Assembly (NCBI GenBank): GCA_963921935.1
Contig: OY998185.1
Span: 60,031,717-60,095,716 of the forward strand
Reading direction: 5' to 3'
From: Galeruca laticollis
Lineage: Eukaryota > Arthropoda > Insecta > Coleoptera > Chrysomelidae
Length of the DNA stretch: 64,000 nt
Below are positions 1 through 10,873 of this stretch, in pieces. A program made the translations under genes and the position numbers. Position 1 is the stretch's first letter. Every line of letters begins with the position of its first letter. The notes beneath the pieces are model-generated. The model worked only from the letters and a program-made list of their open reading frames with translations. It was not told where the DNA came from and searched no databases.

Positions 1-783
1 AAGGACTGGTGTAAGAAATGTACGACTTGTGCTGCGAGTAATGGACCACATCGCAAGAGAAAGGCACCTATGAAACAGTATAATTTTGGAAGCCCTTTCG
101 AAAGGATTGCTTTAGGCATCGCTGGACCATTTCCGACGACAGAAAATGGTGGCAAATACATACTGGTTGTAATGGAGGAAATTTACGCTATCCCGAACCA
201 AGAGGCCACAATTGTCGCGGATGTATTGATGAAATAATTTATCAGCCGATATGGAGTGCCCTTGGAAGTCCACGGTGACCAGGGAAGAGATTTTGAAAGC
301 CATCTATTCCAGGAAATTTGCGACAAGCTGGGAATGAAGAAGACCAGGACAACAGCATTACATCCACAGTCAGATGGAATGGTCGAGAGAATTAACAGGA
401 CTATTGTAAAATACTTGTCCAAAGTAGTTTCCAGCCGTCAGAGAGATTGGGACCAGTTTCTTTCCCTATTCGCATTGGCTTATCGATCTGCCGTCAATGA
501 GTCCACAGGTGAAACATCTGCGAAAATCCTGTTTGGGCGTGAAATGAGGCTTGCTTGTGACCTGGAATTTGGCTGTCGGCCTGGAGAAGTTCTAGCAGGC
601 GAAGACTACGTGATCCAATTGAGAAAAAGGCTGGACGATATTCATGAATTAGTTCGAACAAATCTTCAAGTTACCAATGACAGAATGGTTTTAAAGAAGG
701 GGATAAAGTATGGTTACACAACCCGACGAAGAGAAAAGGATTTTCTCAAAAATTACAAAAATCCTGGGAAGGTCCATACTTAA
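1..783 (+). pseudogene. Gypsy integrase (end of zinc-binding domain and core), copy A
   Basis: Integrase would insert element cDNA into the genome. Frame 1 opens inside the zinc-binding domain (WCKKCTTC) and continues into the core (GPFPTTENGGKY, then SRYGVPLEVHGDQGRDFES and HPQSDGMVERINRT). The second catalytic Asp (in HGDQG) and the Glu (in GMVER) are present. Where related Gypsy integrases usually carry the first Asp (LDI-A-GPFP) this copy has LGIAGPFP, and several residues after VVM are missing. A TAA at 235-237 replaces the GAA codon seen in copy C. Frame is lost after NDRM near 690. Dead copy. Confidence 0.92.
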
Positions 784-878
784 TCAAGAAAAGGATCAAT
801 AATGTTATATATCGCATACGCAAGATCCCCAACGGAAAACCAAAAGTAGTAGAGAAAGGAGTAAACCATATTCGAGAT

Positions 879-1499
879 GTGTCTGACCCTACCTTCGATG
901 AATTCATGGGCGTCACTTCAGAACAACGACAAGATTTGTTCACTGTCCTGGAAGATTATTCACTGGCATACAACATCCCCGCCCATCTCAAGAACGCACG
1001 AGGTTTGGTATTCGTCTTTCGAAAGAAGTTCGGACAATTAGAAAAACTTGAAGGCCAGATTCCAGCCCCTGGCAAGACACTGAAACTGAAACATAATTCG
1101 CGGTACGTCCTCTACGTGGTAACTAAAAATGAATTTCAAGATCGATCTACCTACCGTGATATGTGGGAAGCACTTCGAAACCTCCGAGACCATGTGTTGG
1201 AATCAAACGTGAAGAAACTGGCTATGCCTAAGATAGCGAGTAACCAGTTGGATTGGCGAATCATCAGGAACATGGTAGAGATTATCTTCCAAGATACAAG
1301 TGTCCAGATATTAATTTGCAGCTACAACCCCCGTTATCAGTATCCGATGAAGACGGTGCCCTGCTATTTCCATAAGACCGGAAAGTGTAGAAATGGGGCC
1401 AGTTGCCGATTCAAACATCCAGTCTCGGCTACACAAAAGTTCCAGGAGGAACTTCCATTAAAGGAGGGGGTAATGTTACGAAACAGCGCACTGGTATAG
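879..1499 (+). CDS. macrodomain (TARG1/OARD1-like) plus CCCH zinc finger, Pol C-terminal extension, copy A
   Basis: Open for 206 codons, in a different frame from the upstream integrase of this copy. In copy B the same sequence is fused in frame to the integrase C-terminal region, so the ATG at 879 is not necessarily a native start. Residues about 20-150 resemble the TARG1/OARD1 macrodomain: DLFT-x3-DYSLAYNIP, LKNARG, FRKKFGQLEKL, then PGKTLKLKHNSRYVLY-VVTK, TYRDMWEALRNLRDH and AMPKIASNQLDW. The Lys in VVTK sits at the family's catalytic Lys. The catalytic Asp loop is two residues shorter and altered. Residues about 165-185 form a finger, C-x7-C-x5-C-x3-H (CYFHKTGKCRNGASCRFKH). Relative to copy B, 11 codons are missing near residue 11. 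The family assignment is by eye; the finger is unambiguous. Confidence 0.78.
   Translation: MSDPTFDEFMGVTSEQRQDLFTVLEDYSLAYNIPAHLKNARGLVFVFRKKFGQLEKLEGQIPAPGKTLKLKHNSRYVLYVVTKNEFQDRSTYRDMWEALRNLRDHVLESNVKKLAMPKIASNQLDWRIIRNMVEIIFQDTSVQILICSYNPRYQYPMKTVPCYFHKTGKCRNGASCRFKHPVSATQKFQEELPLKEGVMLRNSALV
1457..1473 (+). promoter_or_regulatory. polypurine tract of Gypsy copy A
   Basis: A purine run (AAAGGAGGGGG, then TAA) sits directly before the LTR start TGTTACG, where plus-strand DNA synthesis would be primed. The same run precedes the 3' LTRs of copies B and C. Confidence 0.8.
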
Positions 1500-1969
1500 T
1501 CCCTAAATCCGACTTTGTCTAAGCCAGGTATGAAAGTTAAAATTATGGCGGACGCGCAGGGATTCTTAGAATTGTTTACGATTGTGACTATCTTATCTAG
1601 ACATTGTTTTTGTGACCAGCCTTATCTAGAATATGCGAGAGCCAATTGTTTTCGTGTAAGCCGCAATCTAGAATTATCTAGTGAAAAAGGCACTAATATA
1701 TAAGGGACCGACCAGAAAGAGTTAGTTCAGTTTAGTTGATAAAGTGATCTCGAGGAATAAACAAGAATACACCGAAATAGCGAACAGAAGTGTTTATATA
1801 AATTAATAATTAAGTTTGTGTGTATATAAATGAAATATAAGTGAATAGTTATATAAATTAAGTGTTAGTGAGTAGTTTAGTATCTAAATAAATTAGTAAG
1901 TAGCCATACCGTGTGTTTAAAATTTATCCCACCCGTTTACTGTTTAAAAAAAATAAGAAAAACATTACA
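1474..1969 (+). repeat. 3' LTR of Gypsy copy A
   Basis: 496 bp from TGTTACGAAACAG to AAAAACATTACA (TG...CA). Both ends were set by comparison with the LTRs at 49072-49514 and 55097-55586. A TATATAAG box near 1695-1702 (ACTAATATATAAGGGACCG) is the likely promoter. The 3' third is AT-rich and loosely repetitive. Confidence 0.88.
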
Positions 1970-3541
1970 ATATATTTATCAACACTGTTACCTAAAAGGG
2001 ATTAAATTTAGTTATGACATTTTTACGTATCATGATGTCATTTTAGGATTAGTAACAAGATTTTTTATAAAAATGCATTATTATGCTTCTGAATTTATTT
2101 CATTTCATACTGTATATTACTTGCTGCACTTATACATCAAATAGAAAGATATAAACAACTCACCCGACAAGGAAAACCACCTAATTGCTATCATACAATA
2201 ATAGCTATTTTGCGTAACCTTCAATTTTCTACACAAACTCATCATATTTCAATTACCGTGGGAAAGATTGGGAATATTTTATAAAGAATAAACTAGAAAA
2301 ACATGTTTCCTTTACGTTAGAAGTTCCATTTTTGATAGTTTCAATGAAAAATGAGACTGTAAATAAACTACATAAATCATAAATTTTGTATATATTTTCA
2401 TCAACTCCGTATACTTATTTGTTTTTATTAGTAATATTCCCGCTTGCCCCTACTTCGATTATAAATTAAATCTGCTTAGCAGTGGTCTCACCTTGACCAT
2501 CTTATCTAATAAAGGTAACTCAGTTCGCGTCTCCAGTTCGAAGAACACTCTGTAAAAATATTTTGGACTATGGATATACACATTTAAGCATATCGTGCGC
2601 AACAACATTATCTACTAAAATACTAAAATTTCATTTCCAGTATTTATATTTGTGTGTTAGAGTGAAATGAAACGCTTGCGATAACACGAAATTTCGGTTT
2701 TTAAAAAAATTATGTTTTGAGTGCTGTTTTAAGTGAGGTTTTGTTGTTTGTGATACGGTGGGCACCTTTTTGAAAATGTCTTTTTGAATTTTTTGTAATA
2801 TGTACTTCAAGAAATGTTGTTTTTCGAAAAGATTACGTTTATATTATCTTATCTCTATGGAATAATTGCACAGGTTTGAAATATGTTTTCGTATAAATTG
2901 AATAGTTAAAATTAGAAAAAAATCTCATTAATATTAACGCAAACATTTTTTATTCTTCAATTAAAACAATCGTAGAGTAAAGTATAAAGGCTACAGCAGG
3001 TGAGAGTGCCAGAGGGGGATATAAACCTTAATTAATTGTGACTTAGACGAGTATCAGGTAATAAAGGTGTACAATAAATAGGTTTATTTTCGTTAAAGTT
3101 GTTTAAACAAGAATTTTATATTATTAGCATTTATGAAGTCAGACCAATCTGAAAGGTTTAACACATCTCTAGTTCCAGCAAACCCATTACTTGATTAATT
3201 AGTATTCCATACAATATTTATTCCGAAAATATGACACCTTTTTGATCAAATTTATTGCTTAAAGCATGCAGTTTCCGTATAAATATAAATATACAGAGTG
3301 TCTTAAATAGGACCCAAAAAATCGTTGTCCTCATGGAAAACTGTATTTTCAATAATAATACCCCTAGTGATTGAAATTTCGCGATAAGTTTGTCGATTTA
3401 TTTCATAACAAAACTGAGTTGCTTCAAACTACTGGTCCATAAATTTTTTTAAATTTTTGTCCTTCCATATATCCTCAGTTCTTCGTCCTTATTTGCTAGT
3501 CTCATGTTAACGCCGTGTAGTATGTATGTATACATATACAT
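1970..3541. other. AT-rich non-coding stretch
   Basis: No supportable coding region. The segment from about 3292 (ATACAGAGTGTCTTAAATAG) looks like the edge of an old DNA transposon, but I found no matching second end. Confidence 0.5.
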
Positions 3542-3544
3542 ACA

Positions 3545-3589
<45 letters not shown>

Positions 3590-4874
3590 CAACAAGATGT
3601 ACGAATAGTGCGTGACATATGAACAATAAGCAACGAATAGATTAGTGGGTATTGCACGCAAATAGAAGAAGGGGCCACTGAAAAGAGTGGTAACCGCAGA
3701 CATGCATGTTTCTGGCTCATTAGCTGTTATCGGTACGGTACAACCAAGAAAAGATGTGAAACATGGGAGCAAAGGTGTTGAATGAAACATGAGAAAATAT
3801 AACAGAATTCAGCAGGATAGTCAAACACAACATTTGTGTCAGTAATATTAGAAGATCTCGAATATTCGGAGGTTTCAGACGGGAGTGTTCTATGCACCTC
3901 CGTGTCTATGTTAGTTGTTGTCTTGAATATTCGAGATCTTCTAATATTACTGACACAAATGTTGTGTTTGACTATCCTTCTGAATTCTGTTATATTTTCT
4001 CATGTTTCATTCAACACCTTTGCTCCCATGTTTCACATCTTTTCTTGGTTGTACCGTACTGATGACGGCTAATGAGCCAGAAACATGTATGTCTGCGGTT
4101 ACCACTCTTTTCAGTAGCCCTTATTCTATTTGCGTGCAATACCCACTAATCTATTCGTTGCTTATTGTTCATATGTCACGCACTATTCGTACATCTTGTT
4201 GTTATTTCATTAATCTGGGTCGGAAGTTTCAGACGGGAGTGTTATATGCACCTCCGTGTCTATGTTGGTTGTTGTCTGGAATATTCGAGATCTTCTGATA
4301 TCACTGACACAAATGTTGTGTTTGACTATCCTGCTGAATTCTGTTATATTTTCTCATGTTTCATTCAACACCTTTGCTCTCATGTTTCACATCTTTTCTT
4401 TGTTGTACCGTACCGATGACGGCTAATGAGCCAGAAACATGTATGTCTGCGGTTACCACTCTTTTCAGTAGCCCTTATTCTATTTGCGTGCAATACCCAC
4501 TAATCTATTCGTTGCTTATTGTTCATATGTCACGCACTATTCGTACATCTTGTTGTTATTTCATTAATCTGGGTCGGAAGTTTCAGACGGGAGTGTTATA
4601 TGCACCTCCGTGTCTATGTTGGTTGTTGTCTCGAATATTCGAGATCTTCTAATATTACTGACACAAATGTTGTGTTTGACTATCCTGCTGAATTCTGTTA
4701 TATTTTCTCATGTTTCATTCAACACCTTTGCTCCCATGTTTCACATCTTTTCTTGGTTGTACCGTACCGATGAGGGCTAATGAGCCAGAAACATGCATGT
4801 CTGCGGTTACCACTCTTTTCAGTAGCCCCTTATTCTATTTGCGTGCAATACCCACTAATCTATTCGTCGCTTAT

Positions 4875-4942
<68 letters not shown>
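3542..4942. mobile_element. foldback/tandem element lying within a (TA)n tract
   Basis: A (TA)n run at 3549-3588 is followed by an inverted arm (3589-3868), a short spacer (3869-3925), a matching arm from 3926, two more direct copies, and a second (TA)n run at 4874-4942. The arms are near-identical reverse complements centred at about 3896. Being bounded by TA repeats on both sides suggests insertion into, or spread within, a TA microsatellite. Two other foldbacks here (30626-32044 and 45272-46078) have the same architecture. Short reading frames in the arms repeat with the DNA and are not evidence of a gene. Confidence 0.75.
3926..4873 (+). repeat. 354-bp tandem repeat, about 2.7 units
   Basis: Units begin at 3926, 4280 and 4634 with GAATATTCGAGATCTTCT, giving an exact 354-bp period. 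The third unit is cut off by the (TA)n tract. Units differ by only a few substitutions, so the expansion is recent. Confidence 0.9.
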
Positions 4943-4945
<3 letters not shown>

Positions 4946-7117
4946 AACTAGTCCTCTATTATATAAAAACTATTCTCAAATTAGAACAGACATTAAAATG
5001 TCATATTAATACGTAGGGTGTATCATTAGACACAACCAAGTTAAAAATTCAGATTTCATATAAAAAAAATTAGAATGAAGTAAGCAAATATATTATAAGA
5101 TATTGAGAAAAACAGTTACCTAAGGGATTTAAAGGATAATGAATAAAAATTATAACAACAACATTGTATGAATAAGTATAAAATTTTTACCTTAACAAGG
5201 TCAAGTTAATGTCAACATGTTTCCAAATACTCTGAACGCAGCCACGTGATTATCTCGATAAACTGAATGCAGTATTGCTTGTAACCTGAAATAACAAAAA
5301 TTAATATTCAACTCACTAATTAGTTATCTATATTTACTGATGATATTAGTAAAGGTTTAAAATTGAAAAAAAGAATTGAAAGAAAACTTTATAATTAGTG
5401 ACATACGGAACAGAGCCAAGGTATCTGTCAAGGAAATATAATAATTCAATAATCTTTTTAAACAGGAAGTAATCAACTTTAGTAATTTTGTTGCCAACCT
5501 AAATTGGTTGGTTACTAATTGAATGTAGGATAATAAAGATAAATTTGGAAATAACTAAGACTAAGACAAAATTAGTGAAAATTCAAAAATTTAAAACTAT
5601 ACAATTACATATGTATGAATAATTAATCTAGGTTGTAGAATTTGTATAATTAAATGTAAATAGTTAGACATTAAAAAGGGAATTATAACAAAATTTGTTA
5701 TTATAATATATGAAAAAGACATTTTATATAATCCCAAATACAATATAAACCCATATCAATAAGTGTTCATACCCTCCAGAACTATTGAAATAAATAATTT
5801 TACTTTTTTATTAAAAAACATTCAAGTCAACAATTATAGTGACAAAAATACGGAAAAGCAGGCTATGGACTTGATGAGCCAAAAAATTTGTTGATTTGAT
5901 AAAAAAAACAATCGTGCTTGGGTTGTGAAAAGTATGGCTTCTCTGTAAATCTCCTCTACAAAACTTTGTAAAATAATATCAAGTTTTAAGCCAAATAAAA
6001 GTATTATAAGAGTACTACTAACGTTGATTAAACTGTGTGTATAAACGGAAGTGAACAGAAGGTGCATTTCTCCGATGAGAAATCGTCAAGAATTTGGGGG
6101 ACGCTAGCTGCAGTTCAAGGTACCGAAGCTTCGAGAAAAAAGGTCTGTGTCTTTGATTATTAATTTTGGAATTCCAAGAGAACTTAGTGAACAATAAAAC
6201 ATAATTTTTTGAACGTTTAAATGATATCATAAAAAGGCCAAAACTTTATAATATGATGAATATCATATGATATCTATGGATATCCATACAAATTTTACTA
6301 ATAGATAGCATAGTACTTACTTGTTAAATAAAATCACATCATCAATTGTTCACGTTGTACATATGTTCATATAACTTCCATGTTTTCTTTTCTTCTGATG
6401 CATGTTACACTTTTCTATCCATGACTATCCTCATATTAATTCATTCACATTGCTTTTATATATATGTGTAATTGTATAGTTAAAATTTAAATAGCATATT
6501 AATAACTTCACCAAACTTCTGAACGTTAGTAGTGTCTAAACAGTTTATACATATAACGTTGATTGTAAATCCACGTTCAGTGTTGCGTGTATCTCTATAA
6601 GAGCACACATTTCTCTTATGCGCCGACGCAGTTATCCAAGGTATTCAGTGCGCATGATTGGATGGAATGCAGGAGTGGTATAAGGTAGATTTGATGTTAA
6701 AAATAATGCAAATTTTGATAATAACATTTTATTAAATCATTTTATAGAGAGTGTTGGTATTTTATTTTATTCATGTCCATAACAAATTACTTACTTCATT
6801 CAATCTATGCAAGAATTTTGAAATCATTAAAATAGAAGGTATGTATTCAGGAAAGACTTTGTTTCTGAATTAAATAATATATGTCTATTTGAAAAGTAGA
6901 TATTCAAAATTAATTTATACTTATATTTGTGCGTCCGGAACTCAAAGGGAGGAGTCTTCATGCTTTTTAATTAACATTAAATTATATTTATTAGGAGCTA
7001 GCCGAAGGAAAGTCAAGTCAATATTTTAAACACGACTTGTACGACTTTTATACCTATAATAAATAACTTAAATAATAATATATAAAATTCTCAACAGTAA
7101 AAATCGAATAATTATTG

Positions 7118-7118
<1 letters not shown>
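4943..7118. other. AT-rich non-coding stretch
   Basis: No coding region or recognised transposon. Open frames here are short, AT-biased and without domain features. Confidence 0.5.

Positions 7119-7192
<74 letters not shown>
7119..7192. repeat. (TA)n microsatellite
   Basis: About 70 bp of nearly pure TA, with no foldback next to it, unlike other long TA runs in the window. Confidence 0.95.
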
Positions 7193-7193
<1 letters not shown>

Positions 7194-7752
7194 AAATAGC
7201 CTGATTTTTATTATAATTATAACTTATGATTTATTATTTATTTTTAATATTTAAATATTATATGATTATTATTTAATTTTTCATTATATATATTGAGTCT
7301 TCTCATCGGGTAGTGTTCCAAAAATTTTCCAATTTATATTGTTTAATAATATTTGAACCTTTTTTTATTGAAATCAATTGATAAAGAAAATTATTATATT
7401 ATCCAACTATTCCTAATTTTTATTAAAGAAATTACAAAAAATGTTTCAATCAATTATAAAACTTTTTAGAAACTTGACAGTTTTAATTATTAAGTGACAA
7501 TTACAATTTTTTTATAAACTACTATTCATGAATGCATTCATTAATTTTGAAATGAAGCCCAAATTAATTTTAAAGATGTCTAAAAAAGTTTTTTACAGTA
7601 CCTTTTAAATTTTCTAAACGCCTTCAACACCAAATTCAATATTCACTATAAATTTCTTTCTGTTGTTCTGTCAAAAAAATATTGACAGGCTCTTCTCACA
7701 ACTTGCAATCAATGTCTCGATTTCTCCACCAGAGATATCCTTTAATTGGAGA

Positions 7753-9590
7753 CAGGGTTGGGCTGATTAAAATCAAGTGATTAAAATCATGATTTAAATC
7801 GCATGATTTTTAGAAATTAAAATCATGATTTAAAATAATTTTTTTTCTTTTTTATTCTGAACCAGATAACACAATATAAAAGTTTTCTCAAAAATCAAAA
7901 GAAGTATCTGCTTTTAGCAAAAACAACAAAAAAGAAGTACATAATTCCAAATTCTTAAACTAAACGTAACACCTAAATTTTATTACTGTATATTTTCAGT
8001 CTATTCATTTCCGTTATACAATTTAAACAAAAACACGAGTTTTCCTCCTTTTCTATGCCTAATCTGTTTCTAATATCCGAGTGTACAAGACCAAAAGAGC
8101 TAAATACGCGTTCTACTGAAGCTGAAGAAGCAGTTGCACACAGGAACTGTTTTATTATTGGCAACTGTTTCAAGATTTCCGGCTCATCATTTTGTGATAT
8201 CCACCATTGTAGTCCGTTTACATTTTTTATTACTTCGTCCGAAAACATAACTTGCTCAAATGGAGCACTGCGGGCATATAATATTATTACTAAAGGTAAC
8301 AGTCCAGTGTTTTCATATAACTCATTAATTGTTTCTAAAGCTATATTCTTTTCTTCTGGTGTAAACTGGTATTTTGTTTTTTGTGGCATCAACCTATACG
8401 CTATAAAATGATATGGCGTTAGTGCTTGCTTATATCGATTATTAAATTCTTATGTTTTTTGTAATGGTAATTCCACAGATTCATCAAAGATATATTGTAA
8501 ATGTTTCCACTGCTCTACAGCATCTGCGATAGTAGCATTTTTCCTCTGCACAGTATCAAGAGCAACTGATATAGGTTTTAAAATGTTTAAATAATCTTGC
8601 TCTGCATGTTTAATTGCAATATTTGAAACTTTTTGGTAAATAGTGGAATCAATCTCCTTTTTATTTTCTTCGCTGATTTTTAATATCATGTCCCACTGAG
8701 TGACATACATCTCTAAGCAGTCGCCAAGGCTATTCCATCGCACATCGCTTGGAAGGTCTAAAGCGCTGCCTCCTGCTTGACTGAATTTAACTCTAGCCAA
8801 ATGGTTATTTCGAAAATACTTAACAATTTGGACCACATGTTCTTTAACGTCTTTAACTTGAAAGTCCTTGCACAGTAAATGGAAAATATGTGCAGAACAG
8901 CTATAAGTTATAACTATAACTTTTGCGTTTGTTTTTTCTTATAAGTGTCATATTTGCGACATTGTCTGCTACAAAAGATCTTACGGTACACTTGTATTTT
9001 AATTCACATGAAGAAATCAGGTCAAGAAACTATTTGAGTTAAATATTCTGAAGTATATGGATTTCCTGATGTGTCTATAGTTTCGTATAGGAGGGCTTGT
9101 TCATCATCAGCGGTTATCGTTGCACATATCACTGGTTCGTTGTGCACGTTTGACCACCCATCAATTGGCATATTTACGGACTGTCCTAACAGGGAGGAGA
9201 AACATTTTTCTTTTTCCTCTTCATAGATTTCGTCCAAAAGACTTGTTGCTACCGTTTTTCTCGAGGACAGTGTATAACCAGGCCTTAATAACTGAATGGC
9301 TTTTTTCACCTCTAAATTCTCAATACATCTGAAGCTCGAATTAGTAGCAAAAATAGCCTTTGCTATTTGTTTGTGAATTTTATGTTTCTCAGCAGTTGAA
9401 GTCCGCATTACAAAACCATTTATGGTAGGCTGAGTTTCGATTGCTTTCTTTGTTTGGACTGGCTCAAAAGTTGTTGGACTTGTTGGTACTTTCGGTGGAG
9501 TTTTTCTAACATATGAACTATCCGTCATGAGTGAACTACAACTTGAGACAGATGATGTGCTAGCAAAACTGTCAAGCGACATTCAACTCT
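7753..9590 (-). mobile_element. hAT DNA transposon remnant
   Basis: A transposase relic (7973-9582, minus) lies inside a segment whose left end at 7753 reads CAGGGTTGGGCTGATTAAAA, a typical hAT terminal inverted repeat start. No matching right end (GCCCAACCCTG) was found just beyond 9590, so the 5' end appears truncated or too diverged. The sequence inside the left end repeats ATGATTTTAAT-type motifs (7762-7850). Confidence 0.75.
7973..9582 (-). pseudogene. hAT family transposase, broken
   Basis: A cut-and-paste transposase read on the minus strand in at least three pieces. 9582-9022: Ser/Thr-rich N-terminus, then HKIHKQIAKAIFATNSSFR and the stretch with MPIDGWSNVHNEPV that begins the catalytic fold. 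8836-8450: middle part with SDVRWNSLGDCLEMY. 8392-7973: C-terminal dimerisation domain, LCATASSASVERVFSSFG, the hAT signature. Roughly 60-70 codons around 8837-9021 and 8393-8449 are frame-disrupted. The joined length of about 530 residues suits the family. Not active. Confidence 0.88.
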
Positions 9591-9960
9591 CTGGAAAGAG
9601 AAAAAACATAATTGAAAATTGATTAATTGATGATATATTGATATAGTATTGAATTATTGATTTTAAAATAAAGTGAAAATGTTCAATAGAGATGTAAAAG
9701 CAAATTTATTTTTTTTAAGTTGAAAAAAATTAAAAATTAAGTAAATATAGAAGAGTAAAGATAATCTTTAATTAACCTGGGAAAGGTCGCGTTAAAAAAG
9801 TTACATTAAAGGCCACGTGTTAGATTTCACCTAACATTTAAAAACAATCCTAAATGCCTAAAATCTATATCCTAAAATATCTATAAATTAATACTTAAAA
9901 ATTATATTATCTTTGTTAAAAATAATATCTATCAAACATTTTTTTAAATTATCTCAAAAA

Positions 9961-10660
9961 TGTATCTTCTTCTTCTCATTGACTTTCAGACCTTAAGGTC
10001 CATAGTCTACCTATTGGTATTCCTACCTCATTTTTCCGGCAGCGGTGGCCAGCCACTTGGCCAACCCTACTGCTTTAAATCAGTAGGGAGTTTCTGAATT
10101 CAGTGATTTAGTTTCTGCTCTGAAGTCTGTCCTCTGCTTCTTCTACTATTCTTTTCCATTCTTTCCGGACTTTTGCTTTGTTCTTCCAGTCATTTATTAC
10201 AATTTCTTTAAGATCTTCTTCAACGCCATCCAACCATCTAGTTTTCGGTCGTCCCCTTGTTCTTCGTCCTTGTCTTTTAGTTTCCTGTATTTTCTTGACA
10301 CACCTTTCATTACCTAGACGTTGTACATGTCCTGCCCACCTTAATCGTTTACTTCTTATTTCATTTGTTATTATTTGGCTATTGAATTTTTGATTAACTT
10401 CGTAGTTTCTTAATATTCTCCATACTCCATTTTCTTTAATTGGGCCGTACATTCTCCGTAGTATTTTCCTTTCCCAGATTTCTAATGTGTTTCCCTCTTT
10501 TTTTGTTAAATTCCAGGTTTCTGCGGCGTAAAGTACGACTGGTCTAATTACCGTCTTGTATATTTTAATTTTTGTGTTTTTAGACAATATCTTTGATTTA
10601 AATGTTTCTTTTAATGCATAGAAACATTTGTTACCCTGTTGTATTCTGTTATTTATCAAA
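9961..10660 (-). pseudogene. non-LTR retrotransposon (LINE) RT C-terminus, 5'-truncated
   Basis: An open minus-strand frame (10659-10108, 183 codons) encodes the tail after the reverse transcriptase palm: VLYAAETWNLTKKEGNTLE, ILRRMYGP, then KRLRWAGHVQRLGNERC and RGRPKTRWLDGVEEDL, all hallmarks of the RT tail of one group of insect LINEs. Sequence to about 9961 is likely the 3' UTR. The abrupt start near 10660 is the usual 5' truncation. Confidence 0.87.
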
Positions 10661-10873
10661 AATGTATCTACTTATAATAAATATTTCAAAATATCTCAGA
10701 ATATATAATTAAAAATTACACTATGTTACTTAACTTATAATTAATATTTATGTATCAAAACGTTCACTAAATTATCTCAAAAATAAAATAAACGGTTTTA
10801 AAGATTAAAACTAACTTTTCCGCATCAGTGGCCCTGAATAATATTCTATCATAAAATTGTCACTTGTATACAC

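Larger units (their letters stand above)
1..1969 (+). mobile_element. Ty3/Gypsy LTR retrotransposon, copy A, 3' half
   Basis: The element runs in from the left edge: integrase, integrase C-terminal region, macrodomain plus CCCH extension, purine-rich tract and 3' LTR. Copies B (48960-50725, minus) and C (55097-59430, minus) are the same family, which fixes the order and the boundaries. The reading frame is broken by a nonsense codon at 235-237, a frameshift near 690-780 and small deletions relative to copy B. The 5' part (LTR, Gag, protease, RT) lies outside the window, so no target-site duplication can be checked. Confidence 0.93.

Noticed and set aside
3449..4946. Repeated frames starting MFHSTPLLPCFTSFL
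   Set aside because: They repeat with the 354-bp DNA unit and its inverted arm and run into (TA)n; no sign of codon-level selection.
8055..8411. 118-codon + strand frame
   Set aside because: Antisense of the hAT transposase C-terminal domain.
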